Assembly (NCBI RefSeq): GCF_004522215.1
Contig: NZ_SDLR01000002.1
Location: 248,001-312,000, forward strand
Reading direction: 5' to 3'
DNA length: 64,000 nt
DNA from: Ammoniphilus sp. YIM 78166
GTDB taxonomy: Bacteria > Bacillota > Bacilli > Aneurinibacillales > RAOX-1
Shown here: piece after piece, positions 23,735 through 32,302 of the stretch
How the letters are laid out: each line of letters opens with the position of its first letter
Position numbering within the stretch: position 1 is the stretch's first letter
Made by a program: the position numbers and the translations under genes
Notes under the pieces: generated by a model
The model's database searches: none
What the model saw: the letters and a program-made list of their open reading frames with translations, nothing else
What the model was told of the DNA's origin: nothing

Positions 23735-24337
23735 ATGGCTAAGAAAACAGGAGAGAAATATCAAGCAATAATTGAAGCGGCGGTAAAGGTCATTGCCGAG
23801 AATGGATACCATAATGCCCAAGTGACCAAGATAGCACGGGAAGCTAATGTTGCTGACGGAACCATTTATCTCTACTTCGATAGCAAAGAAGATATTCTCA
23901 TATCTCTATTTCATGAGAAGATGGGCAGGTTCATTCAGGATTCGAGAGAGCGAATTCTGAAAGCGCAAACAGCTTCTGATAAACTTCGGCAATTGATCAA
24001 CAACCACTTTAGGCATCTTTCAGTGAATGTAGAGTTTGCTTATGTTACACAAGTGGAGTTAAGGCAGTCAAACCCTAAGATCCGTCAGGGAATTCGCCAA
24101 TCGATTAAGGATTATCTGAGACTCATTGATGAGGTCGTAGAGTTTGGGATTCAGGAAGAGGTCTTCCGCAATGATATCCCGTTATTTACTATTCGCAAGA
24201 TGGTATTCGGCACCTTAGATGAGTCCGTGACCTCGTGGATTATGAATGATCGGAAATATGATTTGCTAGCATTGGCCGATCCCATTCATAGCCTTTTTAT
24301 CGGAGCTTTAAGTGGGGCCAATAAACATAATACATAG
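23735..24337 (+). CDS. fadR: TetR-family fatty-acid degradation regulator FadR
   Basis: A 200-residue TetR-type repressor. The helix-turn-helix is at about residues 12-58 (QVTKIAREANVADGTIYLYFDSKEDIL), followed by an all-helical ligand domain. In B. subtilis FadR (YsiA) senses long-chain acyl-CoA and represses beta-oxidation genes. Gene order (acyl-CoA ligase before; enoyl-CoA hydratase and ETF after) and the palindromic operator upstream make this identification strong. The operator overlaps its own promoter, so autoregulation is likely. AGAGG lies upstream of the ATG. Confidence 0.93.
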   Translation: MAKKTGEKYQAIIEAAVKVIAENGYHNAQVTKIAREANVADGTIYLYFDSKEDILISLFHEKMGRFIQDSRERILKAQTASDKLRQLINNHFRHLSVNVEFAYVTQVELRQSNPKIRQGIRQSIKDYLRLIDEVVEFGIQEEVFRNDIPLFTIRKMVFGTLDESVTSWIMNDRKYDLLALADPIHSLFIGALSGANKHNT

Positions 24338-24379
24338 ATGAAATGGATCGAATACGTATCTTAATGTGGAGGGAATAAC

Positions 24380-25165
24380 ATGGAGTTTACCAATGTAAAC
24401 CTGAAGGTTGAAAACCGCGTGGCTTATGTAACAATTAACCATCCACCAGCGAATGCACTAAATGGAGCCACTTTTTCTGGATTGAATGACTGCTTAGATT
24501 ATATGGTGAGTCAGGATGAGATCAAAGCGATTGTCATCACAGGAGAAGGCAAATTTTTCATTGCAGGTGCAGACATTAAGGAGTTTCACCAAGCCTTCGG
24601 CAATGCCGAAAAAGGAAGAGAGCTTGCTGAAGTAGGTCAGAGAGTATTTGATCGGATGGAGCACTTTCCCAAGCCGATTATCGCAGCAATCAATGGGGCT
24701 TGTCTAGGCGGCGGATTTGAACTTGCACTCGGTTGTCATATGAGAATAGCTGCTGAAAAAGCGATGCTTGGCCTACCAGAGCTTAAGTTAGGGCTCATTC
24801 CTGGTTTCGCTGGTACACAGCGCTTGGCTCGGATCATTCCAAAGAGCAAGGCTCTAGAGCTCCTTTTAACGAGTCAATTCATTACAGGTAAGGAAGCTGA
24901 AGCTCTTGGCATAGTCAATTACGCGGTTCCTTTAGAGGAAGTGCTCCCGAGGGCGAAGCAGCTTGCGGAAAGTATTGCTCAAGAAAAAGGTATGCCATCC
25001 ATCACTGCGGTTTTGCATGCCGTGAATAAAGGCTTGGATATGACGCTTGAGGAAGGTCAAGCCTTGGAAGCTGAATGGTTTGGGAAAATGTTTTGTACAG
25101 AGGATGCGAAAGAGGGAGTAACAGCCTTCCTCGAGAAGCGTAATGCTGAATTTAAAGATCGATAA
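24380..25165 (+). CDS. fadB: Enoyl-CoA hydratase
   Basis: A 261-residue crotonase-family enzyme that hydrates trans-2-enoyl-CoA in beta-oxidation. The oxyanion-hole segment is visible as KFFIAGADIKEF (about 59-70), the second as AAINGACLGGGFELAL (about 104-119), and the catalytic Glu region as LPELKLGLIPGFAGTQRL (about 131-148). It corresponds to fadB/ysiB of B. subtilis, a single-domain hydratase and not the fused E. coli FadB. It lies 42 bp after fadR and 31 bp before etfB, in one operon, with GGAGGG upstream of the ATG. Confidence 0.93.
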   Translation: MEFTNVNLKVENRVAYVTINHPPANALNGATFSGLNDCLDYMVSQDEIKAIVITGEGKFFIAGADIKEFHQAFGNAEKGRELAEVGQRVFDRMEHFPKPIIAAINGACLGGGFELALGCHMRIAAEKAMLGLPELKLGLIPGFAGTQRLARIIPKSKALELLLTSQFITGKEAEALGIVNYAVPLEEVLPRAKQLAESIAQEKGMPSITAVLHAVNKGLDMTLEEGQALEAEWFGKMFCTEDAKEGVTAFLEKRNAEFKDR

Positions 25166-25196
25166 TTTATAGAAGTTAAAAGGGAGGAAAAGACGC

Positions 25197-25964
25197 ATGA
25201 ACATATTAGTAGTGTTGAAGCAAACCTTTGATACGGAAGAAAAGATCAGCATCCAAAACGGACAAATCGTGGAAGAGGGAGTAGAGTTTATCATCAACCC
25301 ATATGACGAATATGCGGTGGAAGAAGCGATCAAACTGCGCGATGAATTCGGCGGAGAAGTTACAGTGATTACAGTAGGCCCAACTCGTGCAGAAAATGCT
25401 CTTCGTACCGCTTTAGCAATGGGCGCTGACAAAGCTGTGATTGTAGATGATGAGTCTTTATTCGGTGACGAATATACCATTTCTAACGTCTTGGCAACTG
25501 TCATTAAAGACCGCTCTTTCGATGTGATTTTAGGCGGGAACATGTCGGTAGATAACGGAGCAGGGCAAATCGGTCCTCGTTTAGCTGAGTTGTTAGACAT
25601 TCCGCATGTAGCAACGATTACAAAGATTGATATTGAGGGTGCAGTAGCTACAGTCGTTCGAGATGTAGAAGGGGATTCAGAGACCATTGAAGTCAAGCTT
25701 CCCGTACTTGTAACCGCGCAACAAGGGTTGAATGAGCCGCGATATCCTTCCCTTCCAGGGATTATGAAAGCGAAGAAGAAACCAATGGACCGCCTTAGCG
25801 CTCAGGATTTAGGCTTAGACGCAGAAGCCTTAAAGGCTAAAACTGCCGTGGTTGAGCAGTATCTGCCGCCTAAGAAGGAAGCAGGTCGCGTACTATCCGG
25901 CGATCTCGACAGTCAAGTGAAAGAGCTTGTTCAACTTCTTCGTAACGAAGCAAAAGTGATATAG
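25197..25964 (+). CDS. etfB: Electron transfer flavoprotein beta subunit
   Basis: A 255-residue EtfB, which with EtfA takes electrons from acyl-CoA dehydrogenases and passes them toward the quinone pool. It shows the AMP-binding adenine-nucleotide hydrolase-like fold: NILVVLKQTFD at the start, INPYDEYAVEEAIKLRDE (about 32-49), DVILGGNMSVDNGAGQIGPRLAELL in the middle and the conserved PRYPSLPGIMKAKKKP segment (about 181-196). AGGGAGG precedes the ATG. It lies between fadB and etfA and so falls under FadR control. Confidence 0.95.
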   Translation: MNILVVLKQTFDTEEKISIQNGQIVEEGVEFIINPYDEYAVEEAIKLRDEFGGEVTVITVGPTRAENALRTALAMGADKAVIVDDESLFGDEYTISNVLATVIKDRSFDVILGGNMSVDNGAGQIGPRLAELLDIPHVATITKIDIEGAVATVVRDVEGDSETIEVKLPVLVTAQQGLNEPRYPSLPGIMKAKKKPMDRLSAQDLGLDAEALKAKTAVVEQYLPPKKEAGRVLSGDLDSQVKELVQLLRNEAKVI

Positions 25965-25977
25965 GGGGAGAGCGCAG

Positions 25978-26952
25978 ATGAGTAGAAAAGTTCTTGTACT
26001 AGCAGAAACTCGTGATGGTGTATTAAGAAATGTATCCTTCGAAGCGTTGTCCGCAGCGCAAAAGGTGTCTGAGGGCGGAGAAATCATCGCAGCCGTATTA
26101 GGGAATGGAGAGGCTCAGGTTGTTTCCACTCTGGCGCAATATGGAGCCAACAAGGTTTATCTGGTAGCGAATGACCAATTAAATCAATATACACCAGATG
26201 CTTATACCCAAGCCTTGACTCAAGTGATTAAGGAGGTATCGCCTGAAGTAATCTTTATGGGGCATACTTCAATGGGGAAGGATCTAGCTCCCCGTACGGC
26301 CGCGCGTTTGGGTCTAGGTCTCGTATCGGATATCACGGACCTAGCCGTTGAGGGAGGAGACATTGTTCTGACTCGCCCGATCTACGCAGGGAAGGCCTTC
26401 CAAAAGAAAAAAGTGGTAGAGGGCGCTGTATTTGCGACCATTCGTCCCAATAATATTGAGCTAGTCGAAGCCGATGCTAGCCGCACAGCGGAGGTTGTGA
26501 ACTATCCCGTAGAGATCAAGGATCTTCGGACTGTTATTAAAGAAGTAGCGCGCAAAGCTGTTGAAGGTGTGGACCTGTCAGAAGCCAAGGTGGTTGTAGC
26601 TGGAGGTCGCGGGGTAAAAAGTGCTGATGGATTCAATCCTTTAAAGGAGCTTGCTGCGACTTTAGGGGGAGCGGTAGGGGCCTCTCGTGGAGCATGTGAT
26701 GCTGAGTATTGTGATTATTCCTTACAAATCGGGCAAACCGGTAAGGTGGTTACCCCTGACCTTTATATTGCTTGCGGAATCTCTGGTGCCATTCAGCATT
26801 TAGCAGGAATGTCCAACTCTAAGGTTATCGTTGCGGTTAACAAGGATCCTGAAGCCCCCATTTTCAGTGTAGCTGACTATGGAATCGTAGGAGATCTATT
26901 TGAAGTTCTTCCGATGCTAAATGAAGAGTTTAAGAAAGTGCTAAATCAATAA
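25978..26952 (+). CDS. etfA: Electron transfer flavoprotein alpha subunit
   Basis: A 324-residue EtfA, the FAD-binding partner of EtfB. The N-terminal domain shares the EtfB fold. The C-terminal FAD domain starts near residue 200 with VVAGGRGVKSADGFNPLKEL and includes GASRGACDAEY, QIGQTGKVVTPDLYIACGISGAIQHL and the NKDPEAPIFSVADYGIVGD signature. It starts 13 bp after etfB with GGGGGAGA upstream and ends the fadR operon before a hairpin terminator. Confidence 0.95.
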   Translation: MSRKVLVLAETRDGVLRNVSFEALSAAQKVSEGGEIIAAVLGNGEAQVVSTLAQYGANKVYLVANDQLNQYTPDAYTQALTQVIKEVSPEVIFMGHTSMGKDLAPRTAARLGLGLVSDITDLAVEGGDIVLTRPIYAGKAFQKKKVVEGAVFATIRPNNIELVEADASRTAEVVNYPVEIKDLRTVIKEVARKAVEGVDLSEAKVVVAGGRGVKSADGFNPLKELAATLGGAVGASRGACDAEYCDYSLQIGQTGKVVTPDLYIACGISGAIQHLAGMSNSKVIVAVNKDPEAPIFSVADYGIVGDLFEVLPMLNEEFKKVLNQ

Positions 26953-26964
26953 AGTCTGTATATC

Positions 26965-26995
26965 AAGGCTGCAGCTTCTGGCTGCAGTCTTTTTG
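26965..26995 (+). terminator. Intrinsic terminator after etfA
   Basis: A 10-bp stem (26965-26974 with 26982-26991, one G-T pair) and a 7-nt loop followed by T residues. Confidence 0.85.
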
Positions 26996-27087
26996 TGCTC
27001 TCTACTCCGGAATAGCAATCAACCGGAAGCTGCATATTAATGAGTGTGTATGGAACCATCTCAAATGCTGGAACTTTAACAAAAATA

Positions 27088-27096
27088 TGATATACT
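27088..27096 (+). promoter_or_regulatory. Extended -10 promoter of trxA
   Basis: TGaTATACT at 27088-27096, about 46 bp before the trxA start; the -35 region is weak (TGGAAC, 16 bp upstream). Confidence 0.6.
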
Positions 27097-27141
27097 TGCA
27101 TTTGGAAAGTTGAACCAAGTCGTGAAGGAGGAAGATGGAGG

Positions 27142-27459
27142 ATGGCAATTCAGAACGTAACGGATAAAGATTTCACCCAAGAAGTTGAAAATGCAGGTAC
27201 AGTACTTGTGGATTTTTGGGCTCCTTGGTGCGGACCGTGTAAAATGATTGCACCGGTATTGGAAGAGCTTGATGCAGAAATTGGCGATAAAATTAAGATT
27301 ACCAAGATTAACGTGGATGAAAATCCTGAGACTGCAGGCCGCTTCGGCGTCATGAGCATTCCGACATTACTAGTAATGAAAAACGGCAGTGTAGTTGATA
27401 AAGTCGTTGGCTTCCAGCCTAAGGATGCTCTTCTTGGCACCTTGAATAAGCACATCTAA
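27142..27459 (+). CDS. trxA: Thioredoxin
   Basis: A 105-residue thioredoxin, the general cytoplasmic protein-disulfide reductant regenerated by thioredoxin reductase (trxB is at 37.8 kb). The active site WCGPC has redox cysteines C30 and C33, and the cis-proline motif SIPTLLV follows. Length and sequence are fully typical. AAGGAGG and GGAG stretches precede the ATG. It keeps its B. subtilis position between etfA and uvrC but has its own promoter and terminator. Confidence 0.96.
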   Translation: MAIQNVTDKDFTQEVENAGTVLVDFWAPWCGPCKMIAPVLEELDAEIGDKIKITKINVDENPETAGRFGVMSIPTLLVMKNGSVVDKVVGFQPKDALLGTLNKHI

Positions 27460-27477
27460 TCATCATACTGGTTAGCG

Positions 27478-27520
27478 GGCTATCTCTTCGCTTATTTGTT
27501 GGAAGAGGTAGCCTTATTTT
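27478..27520 (+). terminator. Intrinsic terminator after trxA
   Basis: A 12-bp stem (GGCTATCTCTTC with GAAGAGGTAGCC, one G-T mismatch) followed by TTATTTTTATTT. Confidence 0.88.
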
Positions 27521-27560
27521 TATTTGGTCGAAGCTTCCGTGTTCGGCTGCATTCATCCTA

Positions 27561-27569
27561 TGCTAAAAT
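27561..27569 (+). promoter_or_regulatory. Extended -10 promoter of uvrC
   Basis: TGcTAAAAT at 27561-27569, 30 bp before the uvrC start, without a clear -35 box. Confidence 0.5.
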
Positions 27570-27599
27570 GAAAGCAATAGATCATTAAGGGTGAAGAAA

Positions 27600-29375
27600 A
27601 TGAATACGACGATAAAAGAAAAGCTTGCTGTACTTCCCGACAAGCCAGGCTGTTATCTGATGAAGAACGCGGATGATCAGATTATCTATGTAGGAAAAGC
27701 TAAAATTCTGAAAAACCGGGTCCGGTCCTATTTTACCGGGAGCCATGATGGGAAAACTCAACATCTGGTTCAGGAAATTAAGGATTTTGAATATATTGTT
27801 ACTCGCAGCAACGTCGAAGCTATGCTGCTGGAGTGCAACCTGATCAAGCAATACCAGCCGCGCTACAATGTGAACTTAAAAGACGACAAGACCTATCCTT
27901 ATATTAAAATTACGAACGAAAAGCATCCCAGACTTGAGGTTACTCGTAAGGTTGTGAAGGATGGATCTAGATACTATGGTCCTTATGCGAATGCTGGAGC
28001 GGCGTCGCAAACTAAAAATCTGCTGGATAAACTATATCCTCTTCGCAAGTGTCGTACGATACCGAAGAAAGTTTGTTTGTATTACCATCTAGGTCAATGC
28101 GTGGCGCCTTGTGAACAAGAAGTGGATGTAGCCGATTACAAGCCCCTTGTGGAAGAAATCCATCGCTTTTTAAACGGTGGTCACGGAGAAATTCGAGAGA
28201 AGCTGGTTGAAAAGATGATGCATGCATCAGAACAGCTGGAATTCGAAAAAGCGAAAGAATATCGAGACCAAATCCAAGCCATAGATTCCTTAATGGTAAA
28301 GCAACAGGTAACCTTTTCCGATCTATTGGATCGGGATATCTTTGGATATGCAATGGACAAAGGATGGATGTGTATACAGGTTCTCCATGTAAGACAAGGG
28401 AAGATGATTGAGCGGAATGTATCGATGTTTCCTTACTATGGAGAGGTTGAGGAAGACTTTATATCCTATGTGAGCCAGTTTTACTTTGAGGGGCAGACAA
28501 AACCAAAGGAAGTGTTTCTTCCCAATACGACCGACAATGATTTGCTGGAGCAAGGCTTAGATCTAAAAGTTGTCGTTCCGAAAAGAGGCGAGAAAAAGCA
28601 ACTGGTGGATTTGGCTATTGAAAATGCTAGGGTAGCCCTACAAGAAAAGTTTCAACTCATTGCGAAGGACGAAGCCCGTACCATTGAGGCGATTAGTAAT
28701 CTTGGCGACAAAATGGGTATCGGCACTCCCTATCGCATTGAAGCCTTTGATAATTCTAATATTCAAGGAACGGATCCAGTTTCAGCGATGGTTGTTTTTA
28801 CGGATGGAAAGCCAGATAAGAAGGAATACCGTAAATACAAAATCAAAACTGTTACAGGCCCTGATGATTACGAATCCATGAGAGAGGTGATTCGAAGACG
28901 TTACACTAGGTTATTACAAGAAAAGCAGTCCTTGCCGGATCTTGTACTTGTAGACGGAGGGAAGGGTCAAATATCGGCCGCAGTTGATGTCTTAGAGAAT
29001 GAACTGGGTCTTTACATTCCCGTATGCGGTCTAGCGAAGGATGAGAAGCATAAGACCTCGGAATTGATCTTAGGCGATCCGCCTATTCCGATTGAGCTTA
29101 ACCGAGATAGCCAGGAGTTTTACCTTCTGCAGCGGATCCAAGACGAGGTCCATCGCTTTGCTGTGAGCTTCCATAGACAATCAAGAGGGAAGTCCATGCT
29201 TTATTCTCAGCTAGATGACATTCCAGGGATTGGGCCTAAGAGGAAGCAAGCCTTGCTCAAGCATTTTGGATCCATTAAGAAAATGCGAGAAGCGACGGTG
29301 GAGGAATATAGGAATTTAGGGATTGGAGATAAGCTAGCCAAGGAAATTTTGCTTGCGCTTAAGCAGGGAGAGTAG
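27600..29375 (+). CDS. uvrC: Excinuclease ABC subunit C
   Basis: A 591-residue UvrC, the nuclease that makes both incisions in nucleotide excision repair after damage is loaded by UvrAB. Order: GIY-YIG nuclease (PGCYLMKN...IIYVGKAK, about 14-90), a Cys-rich segment, the UVR motif that contacts UvrB ([13 protein letters not shown], about 208-220), the RNase H-like 5' nuclease ([27 protein letters not shown]) and C-terminal helix-hairpin-helix repeats ([19 protein letters not shown]). The start at 27600 is chosen because AAGGGTGA lies 6 nt upstream; a GTG three codons earlier would overlap that site. Confidence 0.95.
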   Translation: MNTTIKEKLAVLPDKPGCYLMKNADDQIIYVGKAKILKNRVRSYFTGSHDGKTQHLVQEIKDFEYIVTRSNVEAMLLECNLIKQYQPRYNVNLKDDKTYPYIKITNEKHPRLEVTRKVVKDGSRYYGPYANAGAASQTKNLLDKLYPLRKCRTIPKKVCLYYHLGQCVAPCEQEVDVADYKPLVEEIHRFLNGGHGEIREKLVEKMMHASEQLEFEKAKEYRDQIQAIDSLMVKQQVTFSDLLDRDIFGYAMDKGWMCIQVLHVRQGKMIERNVSMFPYYGEVEEDFISYVSQFYFEGQTKPKEVFLPNTTDNDLLEQGLDLKVVVPKRGEKKQLVDLAIENARVALQEKFQLIAKDEARTIEAISNLGDKMGIGTPYRIEAFDNSNIQGTDPVSAMVVFTDGKPDKKEYRKYKIKTVTGPDDYESMREVIRRRYTRLLQEKQSLPDLVLVDGGKGQISAAVDVLENELGLYIPVCGLAKDEKHKTSELILGDPPIPIELNRDSQEFYLLQRIQDEVHRFAVSFHRQSRGKSMLYSQLDDIPGIGPKRKQALLKHFGSIKKMREATVEEYRNLGIGDKLAKEILLALKQGE

Positions 29376-29380
29376 TCTAT

Positions 29381-29409
29381 TTGTTTGGTTTGGTAAAATA
29401 TGGTATTAT
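29381..29409 (+). promoter_or_regulatory. Possible sigma-A promoter upstream of lysC
   Basis: TTGTTT (29381-29386), a 17-bp spacer and the extended -10 TGgTATTAT (29401-29409). A terminator-like hairpin begins only about 10 nt after the expected start of transcription. Confidence 0.55.
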
Positions 29410-29425
29410 ATTAAACGTAGAAGCT

Positions 29426-29461
29426 AGACGACATAAGGCGTGCCCTGATGTTGTCTTTTTT
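29426..29461 (+). terminator. Intrinsic terminator or attenuator between uvrC and lysC
   Basis: AGACGACAT pairs with ATGTTGTCT (one G-T), with inner GGC/GCC pairing, followed by six or more T. It may end uvrC transcripts or attenuate transcripts from the promoter at 29381-29409. Confidence 0.8.
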
Positions 29462-29515
29462 CATCTCTATGCGGTGAAAGTGAAAGTATTCAGATAAATG
29501 GGAGAGGGGAAAACC

Positions 29516-30754
29516 ATGGGGTTAATCGTACAAAAGTTTGGAGGAACATCGGTTGGTACGATAGAAAGAATCCAACATGTAGCGGAGCGAATCATCCAAA
29601 CCCAACAGGAGGGCCATGATGTAGTGGTTGTGGTATCTGCGATGGGCAAGTCAACGGATGTGCTAGTGGATATGGCGAAGCAAATTACCTCTACTCCTTC
29701 GGATAGGGAAATGGATATGCTGTTGACAACGGGTGAGCAGGTTAGCATTGCCCTTCTAGCCATGGCTCTTCAGCAAAATGGAGTAGCTGCATCATCGATG
29801 ACGGGCTGGCAAGCAGGAATTGAAACCGAAGCCGTTCATGGGAGAGCACGGATAAAGGCTATTAATACAGCTGAGATAAAAAAGCAATTAGAAAAGGGTT
29901 CAGTCGTTATTGTAGCAGGTTTTCAGGGAGTAACCGAATCAGGAGAAATAACCACCCTAGGACGCGGTGGCTCGGATACGACGGCTGTAGCCTTAGCTGC
30001 AAGCCTAAAAGCTGAATCCTGTGAGATATATACGGATGTAATAGGAGTTTATACAGCTGACCCTCGAATGGTTCCTCAAGCCCGGAAATTACATCACATT
30101 TCCTTTGATGAAATGCTAGAGCTAGCCACACTGGGAGCTGGGGTGTTGCATCCGCGAGCAGTAGAGTGTGCGAAAAAATTTAATGTGAAACTAACGGTAC
30201 GATCTAGCTTCTCAGATGAAGAAGGCACATGGATAGAGGAGGATGCGAAAATGGAGCAAGGATTAATAATTAGCGGTGTGGCTCACGACAACCATGTGGC
30301 TAAGGTGACAGTGAAGAACATGTCCAATCAAATCGGAACTCTGGCTGCCTTGTTTACTACCTTAGCTGATGCGCATATCAACGTAGATGTAATCATCCAG
30401 AGCTCGTACGAAACGGCTCTAACCAATATTTCTTTTTCCGTTTCGGCAGAGGACCTTCCTCGCACGTTGGAGATCCTGGAGCTAAACAAAGAAAAGCTGG
30501 GTTATGAGGAAATTTTATCAGAAGAAGGGTTAGCCAAGGTATCCATTGTAGGGGCTGGAATGGTAACCAACCCTGGGGTAGCTGCGAATATGTTTAAAGT
30601 GCTTGCAGAAGCCAATGTAAGCATCAAGATGGTTAGCACTTCGGAAATCAAGGTTTCCTGCGTGATTCCGTCCTCATTGTGCAAGGTTGCGGTGCAGAGC
30701 TTGCACACGGCGTTCGGGTTAGATGCAACAGAAAAAGCAATCGTCCAAGGGTAA
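29516..30754 (+). CDS. lysC: Aspartokinase (aspartokinase II type), alpha subunit
   Basis: A 412-residue aspartokinase, which phosphorylates aspartate in the first step to lysine, threonine, methionine and diaminopimelate. The kinase domain opens with IVQKFGGTSVG and has TTLGRGGSDTTAVALAA (about 146-162). Two ACT domains follow from about residue 260 and carry allosteric control. The start at 29516 has GAGAGGGG upstream; the open frame begins 6 codons earlier. An in-frame internal start at codon 246 should give the beta subunit. It corresponds to lysC of B. subtilis next to yslB. No lysine riboswitch is visible upstream. Confidence 0.93.
   Translation: MGLIVQKFGGTSVGTIERIQHVAERIIQTQQEGHDVVVVVSAMGKSTDVLVDMAKQITSTPSDREMDMLLTTGEQVSIALLAMALQQNGVAASSMTGWQAGIETEAVHGRARIKAINTAEIKKQLEKGSVVIVAGFQGVTESGEITTLGRGGSDTTAVALAASLKAESCEIYTDVIGVYTADPRMVPQARKLHHISFDEMLELATLGAGVLHPRAVECAKKFNVKLTVRSSFSDEEGTWIEEDAKMEQGLIISGVAHDNHVAKVTVKNMSNQIGTLAALFTTLADAHINVDVIIQSSYETALTNISFSVSAEDLPRTLEILELNKEKLGYEEILSEEGLAKVSIVGAGMVTNPGVAANMFKVLAEANVSIKMVSTSEIKVSCVIPSSLCKVAVQSLHTAFGLDATEKAIVQG
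30251..30754 (+). CDS. lysC: Aspartokinase beta subunit (in-frame internal start within lysC)
   Basis: Inside lysC, AGGAGG (30237-30242) lies 8 nt before an in-frame ATG at 30251 (codon 246), beginning MEQGLIISGVAHD. This would give a 167-residue protein holding both ACT domains. In B. subtilis aspartokinase II a beta subunit is made from the same kind of internal start at nearly the same codon, and the enzyme is alpha2-beta2. The binding site and position are seen; expression of the short form here is inferred from that precedent. Confidence 0.75.
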   Translation: MEQGLIISGVAHDNHVAKVTVKNMSNQIGTLAALFTTLADAHINVDVIIQSSYETALTNISFSVSAEDLPRTLEILELNKEKLGYEEILSEEGLAKVSIVGAGMVTNPGVAANMFKVLAEANVSIKMVSTSEIKVSCVIPSSLCKVAVQSLHTAFGLDATEKAIVQG

Positions 30755-30758
30755 ATAA

Positions 30759-30792
30759 AAAAAGAGCGCTAGAGTTACACAGCGCTCTTTTC
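30759..30792. terminator. Bidirectional terminator between lysC and yslB
   Basis: A 10-bp perfect stem AAAGAGCGCT / AGCGCTCTTT with a 10-nt loop, A-rich before and T-rich after. The stop codon of the minus-strand gene lies in the loop. Confidence 0.9.
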
Positions 30793-31251
30793 CATGTCTA
30801 TCACTGCTTCAATAAGAGCCTGGGTTGCGCCTTTCTGCTCCTGGACGGTAAGAGAAGCGGCACAATAATGTCCCGTAAGCCTCTCCATGGCCCCTGCAAT
30901 AAAGCCTGCTTCTAGGTGAAGAGTCTTTTCCAGCCGTTTTTTCGGAAGCAAATTCAAGCGGCTATGCGTCAAACGATAGGTAACAGAAGTTGCAGATTGC
31001 TGCTCCAACTGAACCTGTCCGAGATCAAGCTGATTAAAGATATCCTCCAGTTCATCGGCTATCTTGATTTCTAAGTGATTGCCCATTTCCTTGCCTACCC
31101 AGTATAGAATATGAGGCTCACTGTCTCCGAGGATGATCTCCAGCAATTTTTCTCGAAAAAAAAGATAACCGAGCAAGGAATTGGAAATACTTTCTGGAGG
31201 CAAAAGAATTCTTTCTTGAAATAGGGATGAAACAGCAATGCTTTGCCGCAT
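30775..31251 (-). CDS. yslB: DUF2507 protein, YslB-like
   Basis: A 158-residue soluble protein of the DUF2507 family (B. subtilis YslB). The family-like opening region LLPPESISNSLLGYLFFREKLLEIILGD is followed by YWVGKEMG and a C-terminal LEAGFIAGAMERLTG segment. The fold is related to small haem-binding or V4R-like proteins, but function is not established. The gene lies between lysC and sdhC as in B. subtilis and is transcribed alone on the minus strand, convergent with lysC. Family assignment is good; no role can be given. Confidence 0.8.
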   Translation of the reverse strand: MRQSIAVSSLFQERILLPPESISNSLLGYLFFREKLLEIILGDSEPHILYWVGKEMGNHLEIKIADELEDIFNQLDLGQVQLEQQSATSVTYRLTHSRLNLLPKKRLEKTLHLEAGFIAGAMERLTGHYCAASLTVQEQKGATQALIEAVIDMEKSAV

Positions 31252-31641
31252 GGGTTGTCCCTCCTTATTAGTGGTGTTAGTCCAATCTATGAGGAGGCAG
31301 GGAGATATATGAAAATCTATTTTGACAATTACCTATCCTTTCTTGACGCTAGGTAGTTCAAGGAGTAAAATGAATTTGTCACAATTTGTCCAATCCTTCG
31401 GGGCTTCCATTGGAAGCTTTTCCTATGCAGTGATTTTTTTCCTGCATAATAGCTGTCGCATCCCGTATGGGAATCTTTGCTCTAGCGCCAGCTAACGTTT
31501 TCATGCTTTCTGGATTAAGAAGACAGATGGTATAAGGGGGAGTGCTGCTAGAGAGAGAGAAATAAGATAGGGAAGATGGAGATCAGAAAGAAAAAAAGAG
31601 GGAAAAACAATCTGTTCTAATTACTGAAAGGGGGCCGCATC
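31252..31641 (+). promoter_or_regulatory. Upstream region of sdhCAB with sigma-A promoter
   Basis: This 390-bp gap holds a strong promoter: TTGACG (31343-31348), a 17-bp spacer and TAAAAT (31366-31371). Transcription from it would leave a leader of about 265 nt before sdhC. The leader contains small inverted repeats (CCAAT/ATTGG near 31390-31415; ATGCAG/CTGCAT near 31425-31446) and a long purine-rich stretch before the sdhC ribosome binding site. A 41-codon frame at 31370-31495 begins inside the -10 box and is probably not a gene. No known riboswitch is recognised. Confidence 0.6.
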
Positions 31642-32289
31642 ATGGCAGCCAATCGTCACTTCTTTAACAGGAAGCTTCATTCCTTGTTAGGGGTTATTCC
31701 TGTGGGCGGATTTTTAATTGTCCACTTAATGGTAAACTTTTTTGCGACTGAAGGAAGAGAGCGTTTTACCGAACAGGTAAAAGTTATGGAAAGCATTCCT
31801 TTTCTTGTTATCGTTGAAATCCTATTTATTTTCTTGCCTTTGTTGTATCATGCTGTATATGGGCTTTATATAGCCTTTCAAGCAAAACATAACGTGTCGA
31901 ACTATGGATATTTCCGTAATGTTATGTTCTTCCTGCAACGTGTAACAGGTGTTATCACCTTGATCTTTATAGTTTGGCACGTATGGCAAACGCGCGTACA
32001 GATCGCGATTCAAGATATTCATCCCGAAGGCTTTTTCGATATGATGGTAGAGATTTTTAATAATCCGTTTATGGTTGCATTCTACGTAATTGGATTATTG
32101 TCTGCGACATTCCACTTTAGTAATGGTATGTGGTCTTTCTTAGTATCTTGGGGAATTACCGTTGGTCCAAGGGCACAACAAATATCTTCGTATGTTTGGT
32201 TAGGTTTCTTTGTTATCCTGTCCTATATTGGGCTAATGGCCATGTTCGCCTTTATCAACCCAGTAGATGTGGCAGCAATCAAAGGATAG
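31642..32289 (+). CDS. sdhC: Succinate dehydrogenase cytochrome b558 subunit
   Basis: A 215-residue membrane anchor of succinate:menaquinone reductase (complex II), of the Bacillus type with a single b558 polypeptide binding two haems. About five transmembrane helices are visible (near 15-32, 55-78, 95-116, 136-160 and 186-206), with His residues for haem in HSLLGVIPVGGFLIVHL, YHAVYG, WHVW and TFHFSNGMW. The ribosome binding site AAAGGGGG precedes the ATG. First gene of sdhC-sdhA-sdhB, 13 bp before sdhA. Confidence 0.93.
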   Translation: MAANRHFFNRKLHSLLGVIPVGGFLIVHLMVNFFATEGRERFTEQVKVMESIPFLVIVEILFIFLPLLYHAVYGLYIAFQAKHNVSNYGYFRNVMFFLQRVTGVITLIFIVWHVWQTRVQIAIQDIHPEGFFDMMVEIFNNPFMVAFYVIGLLSATFHFSNGMWSFLVSWGITVGPRAQQISSYVWLGFFVILSYIGLMAMFAFINPVDVAAIKG

Positions 32290-32302
32290 GGGGAGAAACA
32301 AA

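Noticed and set aside
24932..25696. 254-codon minus-strand frame opposite fadB/etfB
   Set aside because: It is antisense to two firmly identified genes; the open frame results from their codon bias.
29400..29515. Lysine riboswitch before lysC
   Set aside because: The gap is too short and lacks the L-box conserved segments; only a simple hairpin terminator is present.
31370..31495. 41-codon frame in the sdhC upstream region
   Set aside because: Its ATG overlaps the -10 box of the likely sdh promoter, so that transcript would lack the start; AAGGAG is only 4 nt from the ATG. Kept as a possibility only.
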